Assembly (NCBI RefSeq): GCF_024499015.1
Contig: NZ_CP098604.1
Location: forward strand, 5,084,001-5,148,000
Direction of reading: 5' to 3'
DNA from: Xanthomonas hortorum pv. pelargonii
GTDB lineage: Bacteria; Pseudomonadota; Gammaproteobacteria; Xanthomonadales; Xanthomonadaceae
Length of the DNA stretch: 64,000 bases
Shown here: piece after piece, positions 46,013-54,935 of the stretch
How the letters are laid out: every line of letters starts with the position of its first letter
Position numbering within the stretch: position 1 is the first letter of the stretch
Program-made: the position numbers and the translations under genes
Notes under the pieces: model-generated
Databases searched by the model: none
Told to the model about the DNA's origin: nothing
What the model saw: only the letters and a program-made list of their open reading frames with translations

Positions 46013-47314
46013 TCAGGCAGCCATTTCCGCAGCGTCGGCAAAGACGCTGGCCTGTTCCGCACGTAGGCGGTCGATCAGGCGGTTGGCCGGCAACTGCACG
46101 TCGTCGTAAGTCAGCACCTGGTCCTTGGCCACCGCATGCCGCAGCACGCAGCCTTCGGCCACGCCCATCGGCAGCAGCCGTGCGTTTGCGGTGCTATCGG
46201 CGCGCTCGCATTGGCCGTAGCTCATGTAGCCGCCGAGCCCGTCGATGGTTTCGCCGGTGGCCAGGTCGCGTTTGGCGGTGGCGATCACTTCCACCAGCGG
46301 CGCACCGAGCGGCTGCAGCACCGCATCGCCGAGCAGCACCACGCGCGCCACCGACAACGGCACTTCGAAATGGCAAAGGTGATACGGCGTGTAGAAGCTG
46401 TACAGCGGGCCTTCGCCGAGCTTGTAGAGATTGAGGTAATGCTGCTGTTTGGCATCCTCGTGACTGGCCAGCACGAACACGCCGGGCGAGGGCAGGGCGC
46501 CCACCACGTAATCCACCGCGCCGCCCACTGCACGTAACGCCTCAATGTCGTAACGCTTGGTCAATGCGTCCACATGCCCGCGATGCTCATAGCCGGTCAT
46601 GCCGCGCTGCAGGATCGACATGCCGGTGCCGTTGGCCACGATCGCCTGTTCGAAGCTGATCTTGGTGCCATCGGCAAAACTGGTGACCATATGCGGGTCC
46701 TGGCCCCACTTCGCGGCAAAACCGGCCTGTGTGGCCGGTGTGCGATACGGGTCCTGCAAGCCTTTGATGTTGCCGCACAGCAGCGGCGTCAAGCCGATCG
46801 AGCGCACGAACCGATACAGGTTCATCTGCACGCCGGGCTGGTCGCCATCGCAGGCGCTGAAGATCACGCCGGCCGCATCGGCCTTGCACTTGAGCAGCGG
46901 GCCGACGGTGCCGTCGAGCTCTGCATTCATCGTGACCATGTGGCGGCCATGGGCGATGGCGCCCAGGCTGATGTGCGCGCCGTACTCGATGGCGCCGGTG
47001 GCATCGATCAGGCAATCCAGTGCGTCGCATTCGTAGACCAATGCAGGGTCATCGGTCACGGCAGGAATGCCGGCAGCCATCTGGCGCTTCAGTTCGGTGG
47101 CGCCATCCACCACACGTGCATGCTGGCCGGCCTGGCGGTACGCCTCCAGCGCCTTGTCCACGCTGCGGTTGCAGATCACCGACACCCGCATGCCCGGCAC
47201 CGAGTGCGCGATCTGGTTGACGATGCCGCGTGCCATGAAGCCTGCCCCGTACAGGCCAACCCGCAATGGGCGACCTGCATCGGCGCGTGCCTGCAAGAGA
47301 CGATCGATATTCAT
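46013..47314 (-). CDS. NAD(P)-dependent oxidoreductase with C-terminal SAF domain
   Basis: A 433-residue protein. The N-terminal Rossmann fold resembles homoserine/aspartate-type dehydrogenases: PLRVGLYGAGFMARGIVNQIAHS, VICNRSVDKALEAYRQAG, then IDATGAIEYGAHISLGAI and MNAELDGTVGPLL. A SAF-type C-terminal domain ends TYDDVQLPANRLIDRLRAEQ. Members of this family occur in polysaccharide clusters with unknown substrate; reduction of a nucleotide sugar or an attached keto-acid is plausible. Start ATG 47314 overlaps the upstream gene's stop. It lies between the RfbC-like epimerase and the acyltransferase. Confidence 0.75.
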   Translation of the reverse strand: MNIDRLLQARADAGRPLRVGLYGAGFMARGIVNQIAHSVPGMRVSVICNRSVDKALEAYRQAGQHARVVDGATELKRQMAAGIPAVTDDPALVYECDALDCLIDATGAIEYGAHISLGAIAHGRHMVTMNAELDGTVGPLLKCKADAAGVIFSACDGDQPGVQMNLYRFVRSIGLTPLLCGNIKGLQDPYRTPATQAGFAAKWGQDPHMVTSFADGTKISFEQAIVANGTGMSILQRGMTGYEHRGHVDALTKRYDIEALRAVGGAVDYVVGALPSPGVFVLASHEDAKQQHYLNLYKLGEGPLYSFYTPYHLCHFEVPLSVARVVLLGDAVLQPLGAPLVEVIATAKRDLATGETIDGLGGYMSYGQCERADSTANARLLPMGVAEGCVLRHAVAKDQVLTYDDVQLPANRLIDRLRAEQASVFADAAEMAA

Positions 47315-47892
47315 GCGCGCTCCTTCTGGGTAAGCCCGGCAAGCTGCGCAATGCCTTGCTGGTGTTCGTTGAAGTCTGGCCAGGCGGCATCCTTGTCGGA
47401 CACCAGCTGCGGCTCGAGCGGCCACTGCAGGCCCAGACGTGGATCGTTCCAGCGCAAGCCGCGCTCGGCCTGCGGCGTGTACATCGCACTGGCGAAGTAG
47501 AAGGCTTCGGTCTGCGGCTGCAGGGTGATGAAGCCATGCGCAAAGCCGCGCGGCACGTATAGCGCCAGGCGATTTTCCGCAGTCAATTCGGTGCCGTACC
47601 ATTGCAGGTAGGTGCGCGAATCCGGGCGCAGATCCACGATCGCATCCCATAGCCCACCGCGAATGCAGCGCACGATCTTGACCTCGGCGGCAGGCGGCAA
47701 TTGGTAGTGCATGCCGCGCAAGGTGCCGGCCTGCGCATTGAACGAATTATTGACCTGCACGAACTGATCGACCAGGCCGGCCTGTGCCATTTCCTGCGTG
47801 CAAAACACCCTTGCAAACCAACCGCGCGCATCGCCACGTTGCTGCGGCTCGATCACAAACGCGCCTGCCAACGGGGTAGGGTGAAAGATCAT
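47311..47892 (-). CDS. RfbC-like nucleotide-sugar 3,5-epimerase
   Basis: A 193-residue RmlC-like cupin. Motifs: DARGWFARVFCTQEM, QVNNSFNAQAGTLRGMHYQL (His of the active site), VRCIRGGLWDAIVDLRPDSRTYLQW and YVPRGFAHGFITLQPQTEAFYF (catalytic Tyr region). The family epimerises 4-keto-6-deoxy sugars at C3/C5 attached to dTDP or CDP. Because the next gene upstream makes CDP-glucose, a CDP-sugar substrate is likely. It overlaps both neighbours by four bases, so all three are translationally coupled. Confidence 0.85.
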   Translation of the reverse strand: MIFHPTPLAGAFVIEPQQRGDARGWFARVFCTQEMAQAGLVDQFVQVNNSFNAQAGTLRGMHYQLPPAAEVKIVRCIRGGLWDAIVDLRPDSRTYLQWYGTELTAENRLALYVPRGFAHGFITLQPQTEAFYFASAMYTPQAERGLRWNDPRLGLQWPLEPQLVSDKDAAWPDFNEHQQGIAQLAGLTQKERA

Positions 47893-48938
47893 GCAGCCAC
47901 CCTCAGATCCGCTGCGAGGGTGCCGGCATCGACCAACTGCTGCAGGATGCGCAGCCGGATGAAGTCCGAGCTCTGGCGGAAGTCGCCATCGGTGAAGCCG
48001 GCGCGCTGCAGATCGTTGCGGAGTTCAGTGATGGTGGAGCGCAGGGTTTCCTGCGGTTGATGCTCGGGAGCCAGACGTTCGAACAGGGAAAAATCCACAC
48101 GATACGAGCGGCTGTCGGCCGGCGCGTTGCTGGAGATCGACACCTTCGCGGTGGGAATCGCCACACCGACCGCCTGCGCTAGATCGCGCACCTGCACATT
48201 CCAGCGCGCCGAGCCCGCATTGACGAACAGGAACTGCCCACCAGCCAGCGGTGTGCGGCTCAATGCCCAGTCGATGGCGCGCGCCATATCGCGCACATGG
48301 ATCAACGGCCGCCATGGCGAGCCATCCGACAGTACCTCCACGGTGCCGTTGGCCACGGCGCTGGCGACGAAATCGTTGAGCACCAGATCCAGCCGCAAGC
48401 GTGGCGAGGCGCCGCAAGCAGTGGCAAAACGCAGGCAGGTGATCACCATGTCGGTGTCCAGCTGCGCAAGCGCACGTTCGGTATCGATCTTGGAATGCGC
48501 ATAGGCGGTGAGCGGGGCGATGGGGCTGGTTTCCGAGCGCGGCGTGCCATCGGCGGCTGCCCCATACACGCTGCAGCTGGAAGCGAACACGAAGTGGCGC
48601 ACGCCGGCCTGCGCAGCGGCATGTGCCACGGCAACGCTCGCCTTGCAGTTGATCGCGTCGGTGACCAGCTCGAAGCGCTTGCCCATCGCATCGTTGGAGA
48701 TCGCCGCCAGGTGCACCACCGCGTCGAAACCCTGTAGTTGCTGCGCGGTGAGGTCGCGCACATCGCCGAACCATTGCTGGTCCAGCACCACTTCCGGCAG
48801 GCGCCGCGGGTCGGACAGGCAATGCGCGAACCAGCCGCGATCCAGCCCCACCAACCAGGCCTGCGGATAGCGTTGCCGCAAATGGGCGGCCACTACTGGC
48901 CCGATATAGCCCATGTTGCCGGTGATCAGAATGCGCAT
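47889..48938 (-). CDS. NAD-dependent epimerase/dehydratase (extended SDR)
   Basis: A 349-residue SDR. The NAD motif is ITGNMGYIGPVVAAHL (GxxGxxG), catalytic SSCSVYG and YAHSK (YxxxK) are present, and the C-terminal substrate domain includes DGSPWRPLIHVRDMARAI, a feature of sugar-nucleotide dehydratases/epimerases. It may be a CDP-sugar 4,6-dehydratase-like or reductase/epimerase enzyme; sequence alone cannot decide. It lies 4 bases downstream of the cytidylyltransferase gene and overlaps the RfbC-like gene by four. Confidence 0.85.
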   Translation of the reverse strand: MRILITGNMGYIGPVVAAHLRQRYPQAWLVGLDRGWFAHCLSDPRRLPEVVLDQQWFGDVRDLTAQQLQGFDAVVHLAAISNDAMGKRFELVTDAINCKASVAVAHAAAQAGVRHFVFASSCSVYGAAADGTPRSETSPIAPLTAYAHSKIDTERALAQLDTDMVITCLRFATACGASPRLRLDLVLNDFVASAVANGTVEVLSDGSPWRPLIHVRDMARAIDWALSRTPLAGGQFLFVNAGSARWNVQVRDLAQAVGVAIPTAKVSISSNAPADSRSYRVDFSLFERLAPEHQPQETLRSTITELRNDLQRAGFTDGDFRQSSDFIRLRILQQLVDAGTLAADLRVAA

Positions 48939-48942
48939 GCTG

Positions 48943-49716
48943 TTACTCCCACACGCGCCACGGCGCGCGATTGAACGACCAGAGGGTTTCGAGATGATTG
49001 CGGTCGCGCAGTGTGTCCATCGGTTGCCAGAACCCGTCGTGGCGATAGACGCTCAACTCATCGCGGTCGACCAGCGTTTCCAGCGGGCTGTTCTCCCACA
49101 CGGTGGCGTCGTCTTCGATCACGTCGATCACGCGTGGGTCCAGCACGAAAAAACCGCCGTTGATCAAACCGTCGCCATCCAGCGGTTTTTCGCGGAAACC
49201 GGTGACGTGTTCGCCTTCCACCCGCAACGCGCCGAAGCGGCCGGGCGGTTGCACGGCAGTGACCGTGGCAAGCCGGCCTTCGCGTTGATGCAGCGCGATG
49301 GCTGCACCGATATCCACATCGGCCACGCCATCGCCGTAGGTCATGCAAAACGCCGATTCGCCGCGCAGATGCTCGCGCACGCGGCGCAGCCGGCCGCCGG
49401 TCATGGTCTGCGCACCGGTGTCCACCAGCGTCACCCGCCAGGGTTCGGCGCGGGTGTTATGCAAGGTGGTCGTATTGCTGCCGAGGTCACAGGTCACATC
49501 CGATTCGCGCATGTGATAGTTCATGAAAAAATCCTTGATCACTTCGCCGCGGTACCCCAGACACACGACGAAATCCTGGATGCCGTGGTGCGCGTAGATT
49601 TTCATGATGTGCCACAGGATCGGTTTGCCGCCGATTTCCACCATGGGCTTGGGGCGGATGGCAGTTTCTTCGGAAATGCGCGTTCCCAGTCCGCCAGCCA
49701 GAATGACTGCTTTCAT
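48943..49716 (-). CDS. rfbF: Glucose-1-phosphate cytidylyltransferase
   Basis: A 257-residue enzyme making CDP-glucose from glucose-1-phosphate and CTP. The nucleotide-binding loop MKAVILAGGLGTRISEETAIR, then KPMVEIGGKPILWHIMKIY, FVVCLGYRGEVIKDFF and the Asp of MTYGDGVADVDI are the RfbF signature, and the protein length is exactly that of the family. The start is ATG 49716; an in-frame extension to 50433 is not conserved. It commits this operon to a CDP-activated sugar. Confidence 0.93.
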   Translation of the reverse strand: MKAVILAGGLGTRISEETAIRPKPMVEIGGKPILWHIMKIYAHHGIQDFVVCLGYRGEVIKDFFMNYHMRESDVTCDLGSNTTTLHNTRAEPWRVTLVDTGAQTMTGGRLRRVREHLRGESAFCMTYGDGVADVDIGAAIALHQREGRLATVTAVQPPGRFGALRVEGEHVTGFREKPLDGDGLINGGFFVLDPRVIDVIEDDATVWENSPLETLVDRDELSVYRHDGFWQPMDTLRDRNHLETLWSFNRAPWRVWE

Positions 49717-49772
49717 TGATACGTCCTTTGGGGCTGGAGCCTTGCGTGATGCCGGAGCACTGCGATGCAACG

Positions 49773-50957
49773 TTATGCGGTCATGCTCAGCACGGGTGCC
49801 GGGGAGCAGGCAGCGTGTTCGGCCATGGCCGCCAGGTTGTCGAGCATGGAAAAACGCTCGGCCATCAACGCCGGGCGAGGCAGCTGCAGCGTCTGCAGAA
49901 TCTGCGCCCACCGGTGCGCCCAGTCGTGCCGGCGTAGCGATTGCACGGTGTTGTGCAGGCGTGCGCGATCCAGCCGCTCGCTCTGCTGTTCCAGATCGTG
50001 CAGAAACTGGCCGATATCGCGGACGTCTGACGGCAGATCGATGACCGCATCGTCCCAATCGAAGAACTGCCGGAATTCGGGGCAGCCCTGCGCAGAACCC
50101 AGCACGATCGCGCCGCCTGCGGCACCTTCGAAATAGCGCGTGGCCAAGGCCTGTTTTTTCACACCCTTGAAGAAGCCTGCAGTGTCGACAGTAAAGTCGT
50201 GGGCCATGAAGAACTTGGCGCGCTTGATCATTGCGCTCGATTGCAGGCGGTGTGCAGCCCAGTCCTGCACCGCACCGCCGCGTAGCACGTCGTGCAGATA
50301 GAAAAATCCTGGGTTGGCCTGTGCATGCGCCAGCAATTGCGCATGCACCTGCGGCACGCGCCGGCCGATGCTGACCACATCGATGCAGCGCTGTGGCGCA
50401 CGCGGCAGTGGGGTTGCCAACAAGGTGTCGCACGCGCTGGCCAAAAACGACACCGGTGTGCTGGTGTAGCCACGCAGCGCATCCACGCAGCTGGCATTGA
50501 GCACGAAGACATGATCGAACTGATCGAGCAGTTTCAATTCGGTCTTTTGCGATTCCAGCAGCTCAGGCCAGGTTTCCAGCAGGTACACCACACGCGTGCG
50601 GCAGCGCTTGCGCCAGCCGTCCATGCGTCCGAGCGCGCTCAGCTCTCTGGGGAACTGGCACACGTAGAAAAACAGGTCGTAGTCCTGCTCGACTTTGCGT
50701 GGCTGTGCATTGGAGAGGGCAGGCCGCCCGCTCAACCGGTGCAGCGCAGAGGCGCCGCGATGCTTCAATTCGTTGAGCAGATACGGCACACCCGGATTGA
50801 CTCCGCGCCCGCTGGTGTACTCCGCTGCGGGCGGGCACAGCAGGTCTGCATGTTCCAGGCTGCGGATGACATTGAGCAAGGCATAGGCCTGCCCGTTGAA
50901 AGCCTCTGGCCAGGCCTGGTAATTGGAGGCCAGCAGGACCGAGCGCGTTGCGTCCAT
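49773..50957 (-). CDS. Glycosyltransferase of the CDP-sugar operon
   Basis: A 394-residue protein, first of the minus-strand operon, with an AGGAG ribosome-binding site 7 bases before ATG 50957. It has a predicted two-domain GT-B pattern: an N-terminal part with LLASNYQAWPEAFNGQAYALLNVIRS and DLFFYVCQFPRELSALG, and a C-terminal part with VVSIGRRVPQVHAQLL and FEGAAGGAIVLGSAQGCPEF (the nucleotide-donor glycine/glutamate segment, like CgeB/DUF3880-type transferases). The acceptor and donor are not identifiable. No membrane segments. Confidence 0.7.
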   Translation of the reverse strand: MDATRSVLLASNYQAWPEAFNGQAYALLNVIRSLEHADLLCPPAAEYTSGRGVNPGVPYLLNELKHRGASALHRLSGRPALSNAQPRKVEQDYDLFFYVCQFPRELSALGRMDGWRKRCRTRVVYLLETWPELLESQKTELKLLDQFDHVFVLNASCVDALRGYTSTPVSFLASACDTLLATPLPRAPQRCIDVVSIGRRVPQVHAQLLAHAQANPGFFYLHDVLRGGAVQDWAAHRLQSSAMIKRAKFFMAHDFTVDTAGFFKGVKKQALATRYFEGAAGGAIVLGSAQGCPEFRQFFDWDDAVIDLPSDVRDIGQFLHDLEQQSERLDRARLHNTVQSLRRHDWAHRWAQILQTLQLPRPALMAERFSMLDNLAAMAEHAACSPAPVLSMTA

Positions 50958-51198
50958 CGATACTCCTTCGGTGATCGCACCTTCTAACCGGCCGCGACTG
51001 CTTTTACTCGGGTGGGGTGAAACAACGCACGCCGCAAGCCAGGGTCAGGAAAACGTTTGTCGCCTCGCATAACCGTGAGGTCAACATAACCCGGCCTAAA
51101 TATAAGAGCGGATAGTGAGAAAAGGGTGATATCGGTCGCGACAATCCTGTGCGTTATGGTGTACCGCTATGCGGGTTGCCGATGGTTTGAGGCCGAAC

Positions 51199-51835
51199 AT
51201 GCACGACGTTGAATGTGTGGTGGTGGGCGCAGGCGTGGTGGGGCTGGCGATTGCGCGTCACCTCGCGCTGCAGGGGCATGCGGTGTTGGTGCTGGAATCG
51301 CAGGCCGCGATCGGCACTGGCAGCAGTGCACGCAATAGTGAGGTGATCCACGCAGGTCTCTACTACCCGGCCGGGTCGTTGAAGGCGCAGTTGTGCGTCA
51401 GCGGCAACAGCGTGTTGTATGCCTACTGCGAGCAACGTAACGTGCCGTATCGGCGTTGCGGCAAATTGATCATCGCGTGCGACCACGCGCAACGCGAACA
51501 ACTCGACCGGCTGCATCACAACGCGGTGGCCAGTGGTGCGCACGGTGTTGTGCCGCTCAGTCAGGCGCAGGTGCGGGAGCGCGCGCCGCAGCTGCGTTGC
51601 GTTGCCGCTCTGGAGTCCACCGCCACCGGCATCATCGACAGCCATGCATTGATGCTGGCATTGCAGGGCGATGCCGAAGCGCACGGCGCCACCGTGGCGC
51701 TGCGCACGACGGTGGAACACGTCGAGCCAAATGCAGCCGGATTCCGTCTTTCGATTGCAGGTGACGGCCATGCGCCGGTGTCGCTCACCTGCAACTGGCT
51801 GGTGAATGCGGCCGGCCATGGCGCGCCGCCGTTAG
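51199..51835 (+). pseudogene. lhgO: FAD-dependent oxidoreductase (LhgO-like), N-terminal fragment before IS
   Basis: The intact first 212 codons begin MHDVECVVVGAGVVGLAIAR (FAD GxGxxG), then VLESQAAIGTGSSARNSEVIHAGLYY, a signature of L-2-hydroxyglutarate oxidase and related DAO-fold enzymes. The frame is interrupted by the IS element at 51836 and reaches a stop 10 bases later. The start is chosen at 51199 for the TGAGG ribosome-binding site; ATG 51169 is possible. It joins in frame to 52997, giving a 391-residue protein. Confidence 0.85.
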
Positions 51836-52992
51836 GGAAGGTCTGAATAACGAGGCCTGAGAGTGCGGGATGTCGCGTCGGTCCGGAGAGTCGCGTTTGG
51901 ATCTTCGGATCTTCCGCTATTTCTGGCACTTTCCTTGGGAATTCCCGGGTTACAGGCGCACGCTCCCCATGGCAGGCAGTAACTGCTTTCGCTTCATCCA
52001 CAGATTGGAGAGCGCAAACAAGGTCAGCACGTGTGCGGTGTTCTTGGCCAGGCCGCGATAGCGGACCTTGGTGTAACCGAACTGGCGCTTGATCACCCGG
52101 AACGGATGCTCCACCTTCGCGCGCACGCTGGCCTTGAAGTGTTCCCAACGCTGTTCCCGAGCACGCTCGCGTTTGTTGCCGATGGCTTGCAGCGTCGAAC
52201 GCTTGGCGGCAATGAAAATGCAGCCTTGCAGGTCTGCAGTTCTTCGCGTTTGTCCGCACCGGTGTAGCCGCTGTCGCCGAACACGCTGTCTTCTTTGCCA
52301 TGCAGTAATGCGTGCGTCACCGTGACGTCGGCGACATTGGCGGCTGTGCAATGGACGTGGTGCACCAGCCCGGAAAATTCATCCACGCCGATGTGCGCCT
52401 TCATCCCGAAATACCACTGATTGCCCTTCCTGGTCTGATGCATTTCAGGGTCGCGCGCGTGATCGGCGTTCTTGGTCGAACTGGGTGCAGCGATCAGCGT
52501 CGCATCGACGATCGTGCCCGACCGCAGGCTCTGCCCCTTGCGTGCCAGATGCGCGTTGACCGCGTCCAGCATCCGCGCGGCAAGGCCATGGGTCTCCAGC
52601 AGGCGCCGAAAGTTGAGAATCGTGGTCTCGTCCGGAACGTTGTCCAAGCCACCGAGCTGGGCAAACCTCCGCAAGATCGGGATCTCGTGCAGCGCTTCTT
52701 CCATCGCCGGATCGCTCAACGCATACCACTGCTGCAGCAAATGAATCCGCAACATCGTCGCCAGTGCGTATGGCTGTCGACCAGGGCGTCCCGACACCGG
52801 ATAGTGCGGTGCGATCAGACCGAGCAAGTGCTGCCACGGAACGACCTGCTCCATCTCGGCCAGGAAGATCTCCCGGCGGGTCTGCTTGCGCTTGCCCAGG
52901 CCTTCAGCGTCGCCGAACGTCAGTTGCATGGATTACTCCTCAACATGAGGCGGGTAGTGTCGCGTATCTATGGTGCGTTGTTCAGAGGTTCC
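51836..52992 (-). mobile_element. IS5-family insertion sequence, TTAG target duplication
   Basis: The 1157-bp element has imperfect terminal inverted repeats (GGAAGGTCTGAATAACG at the left, GGAACCTCTGAACAACG at the right, read inward). It is flanked by direct repeats TTAG at 51832-51835 and 52993-52996, matching the YTAR target rule of the IS5 subgroup. It carries one transposase gene on the minus strand. It has inserted in an LhgO-like gene; removing it and one TTAG restores the frame exactly. Confidence 0.93.
51950..52929 (-). pseudogene. IS5-family DDE transposase, frameshifted
   Basis: The reading frame starts [20 protein letters not shown] and has the N-terminal DUF772-like region, then DDE residues in [12 protein letters not shown] (D1) and [13 protein letters not shown] (D2). 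At the T4 run (plus strand AAAA 52215-52218) the frame changes; the correct continuation, [18 protein letters not shown], with the last acidic residue in [22 protein letters not shown], runs in another frame to the stop at 51950. One extra T would fuse them. The transposase is likely inactive unless programmed frameshifting occurs. Confidence 0.85.
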
Positions 52993-52996
52993 TTAG

Positions 52997-53535
52997 CTGT
53001 ACGCATCGATGGCCTGCCTGCCCATGCGCAGGTGCAGGCGCATTTCGCCAAAGGCAGCTATTTCAGCTTGGCCGGCCGCTCGCCGTTTGATCAACTAATC
53101 TATCCGTTGCCCGAACCTGGCGGCCTGGGCGTGCATCTCACCCTGGACCTGCACGGGCGTGCACGCTTCGGCCCTGATGTGGAGTGGGTAAGTGCGCCCG
53201 ATTACTACTGTGAGCCTACGCGGGCGGACAGTTTTGTTGCAGCGATACGGCGTTACTGGCCTGGCTTGCCGGAGGGCGCATTGCAGCCTGGCTATTGCGG
53301 CGTACGGCCGAAGATCAGTGGGCCAGGCGAGGCGGCCGCCGATTTCCGCATCGATGGGCCAGGCCTGCACGGCATCGGCGGGCTGGTGAATCTGTTCGGC
53401 ATCGAATCGCCGGGGTTGACCTGCTGCCTGAGCATCGCCGCGCACGTTGCCGCGTTGCTGGAAGATCGCCCATTGCAGGCCAGCACTGGTAGCGCTACCC
53501 ACGCATCGCCGCAAGCGGCAGCCACGTCCTGCTGA
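52997..53535 (+). pseudogene. lhgO: FAD-dependent oxidoreductase (LhgO-like), C-terminal fragment after IS
   Basis: About 179 codons resume immediately after the target duplication: [23 protein letters not shown] and [25 protein letters not shown], then the FAD-end motif [24 protein letters not shown]. Combined with 51199-51835 (with the G of TTAG completing the codon) this gives a complete LhgO-type enzyme. The fragment has no start of its own beyond IS-derived sequence, so the gene is inactivated. Confidence 0.85.
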
Positions 53536-53540
53536 CAGGA

Positions 53541-53555
53541 GTGCAAGATTTGCAC
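53541..53555. promoter_or_regulatory. Inverted repeat GTGCAA-GAT-TTGCAC
   Basis: A perfect 6+6 inverted repeat lies just after the LhgO-like fragment and 63 bases upstream of a sigma-54 promoter. That distance would suit an activator-binding site. Function is inferred. Confidence 0.45.
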
Positions 53556-53618
53556 AGCGAGCGCAGCCGTTTTTTCCGACACCCCATGTACGTGCACCGT
53601 GTGGCCTGCGTTTGCGGG

Positions 53619-53635
53619 TTGGCACGATTGTTGCG
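53619..53635 (+). promoter_or_regulatory. Sigma-54 promoter in front of the KGG stress-protein gene
   Basis: The sequence TTGGCACGATTGTTGCG has GG and GC separated by ten bases, and the TGGCAC/TTGC hexamers are perfect. The predicted start is near 53646, leaving a 39-base leader with a strong AGGAGG-like site before GTG 53685. It is nearly identical to the nitrate-operon promoter at 37032. Confidence 0.83.
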
Positions 53636-53684
53636 TTGACCCCATTACCAATGGCGTACCAACGAAGCATCGAGAGGAGGCACA

Positions 53685-53942
53685 GTGGAAGACGGACAGA
53701 ACGTTACTCGTAGCCGGCGCGGCTTTGCCGCATTGGATCCTGAAAAGCGCCGCGTGTTGGCCAGCAGCGGTGGAAAAGCCGCCCACGCCAGCGGCAATGC
53801 ACATGAATTCACCAGCGACGAAGCACGTGAAGCAGGTCGCAAGGGTGGCCAGGCAGTCAGCCGCGATCGCGATCATATGTCGCGTATCGGCAGCAAAGGT
53901 GGCCGTTCCAAGCAGGCCAAGCCGCAGGAAGAAGCAGTCTAA
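53685..53942 (+). CDS. KGG-domain stress-induced protein (GsiB/con-10 type)
   Basis: An 85-residue hydrophilic protein with three KGG/GG repeats: LASSGGKAAH, AREAGRKGGQAVSRD and MSRIGSKGGRSKQ. Repeats of the pattern (G/S)xKGG with Arg/Asp between them are typical of stress-induced bacterial proteins that appear in nutrient stress. Start is GTG 53685 behind GAGGAGG. It is immediately downstream of the sigma-54 promoter. Confidence 0.88.
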   Translation: MEDGQNVTRSRRGFAALDPEKRRVLASSGGKAAHASGNAHEFTSDEAREAGRKGGQAVSRDRDHMSRIGSKGGRSKQAKPQEEAV

Positions 53943-54425
53943 ATCCGCCGTTCGGCGCGCCGATGGCGTGCCGGTGCGGATTGCAGCACGACAGGCTCTG
54001 CGTCAGCTGGATGCAGGGCCTGTTACGTTTTTGGGAAGGCACTTCGCGATGTTATTCGAGGTCTGCAGGCACAAACGATTGCAGCACCCCATCGCTTGAG
54101 GTCGCCTGATGGCGATTGGATTGCAAAGGTGTGGTCTTGAACCTGTTGGTGCGCAACGCACCGGCAGGGGTGAGGAAAATTTTGCACACCTTGTGCGGCG
54201 CTGCCATCGATTGCAGGGAAATTCTTCACCCTCCATGTCGCACCGCTGACAGTGTCTGCAGGATTTGCAGAGCTGGCCAGACCCTAATTCTCTCGTATCG
54301 GCCAATTCGCTGGGTCGTGATGTCAATTACATGTGGATGTCCCACTGCGCGCTCACCTGGTGCAGCCGTGTCTTTCATGCGGCGCGCGCCACGCTGGAGT
54401 CCTCGCACACAACAGGAGATGTCGC
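53943..54425. other. 483-base gap with no gene
   Basis: Between the KGG gene and the DUF892 gene no frame has coding character. The region contains several short inverted motifs (a GTGCG-CAAC-GCAC hairpin near 54150; a TTGCACACCTTGTGCG stretch near 54182), which may hold the DUF892 gene promoter. No sigma-54 site was found here. Confidence 0.5.
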
Positions 54426-54935
54426 ATGGCCGAACCCCAAGAAAATTTGATGGACTGGTTGCGCGATGCGCATGCCATGGAGCAGCAGGCCGAGCAGATG
54501 CTCAAGGCCCAGGCAGCGCGCATTGAGCATTATCCCCAGCTCAAGGCACGTCTCGAGCAGCACCTGGAAGAGACGCTGGGCCAGCAGCGCCTGGTCGATT
54601 CCTGTATCGAGCGCCTTGGCGGTGCGCCGTCGGTGATCAAGGACACCATGGGCAAGATGGCCGCGTTCGGCCAGGCCATGGGCGGCATGACTACCTCCGA
54701 CGAAATCGTCAAGGGTGCGATGGCCGGCTATGTGTTCGAGAATCTAGAGATCGCCACCTATACCGCGTTGCTCGGTGCAGCCAGGACGGTGGGCGATGTG
54801 CAAACCCAGCGCGTGTGCGAGCAGATACTGGAGCAGGAACATGCAATGGCCGACTGGTTGCTGGACTATTTGCCGCAACTGACCGAAGAATTTCTGGTGC
54901 GGGATGCAACCCCGGGCGTCATTGCGAAGAAGTGA
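54426..54935 (+). CDS. Ferritin-like DUF892 (YciE/YciF-type) protein
   Basis: A 169-residue four-helix protein. Helix 1 has WLRDAHAMEQQAEQMLKAQA, helix 2 has HYPQLKARLEQHLEETLGQQRLV, helix 3 has GAMAGYVFENLEIATYTALLGAA, helix 4 has VCEQILEQEHAMADWLLDYLPQL. Each has Glu/His at the ferritin-like positions. The family is stress induced in many proteobacteria and may bind metal. ATG 54426 follows an AGGAGA site. Its neighbour is the KGG protein, another stress-type gene. Confidence 0.85.
   Translation: MAEPQENLMDWLRDAHAMEQQAEQMLKAQAARIEHYPQLKARLEQHLEETLGQQRLVDSCIERLGGAPSVIKDTMGKMAAFGQAMGGMTTSDEIVKGAMAGYVFENLEIATYTALLGAARTVGDVQTQRVCEQILEQEHAMADWLLDYLPQLTEEFLVRDATPGVIAKK

Noticed and set aside
52312..53535. 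407-codon plus-strand frame spanning part of the IS and the LhgO remnant
   Set aside because: Its first two-thirds is antisense to the transposase; only the part after 52997 is meaningful.
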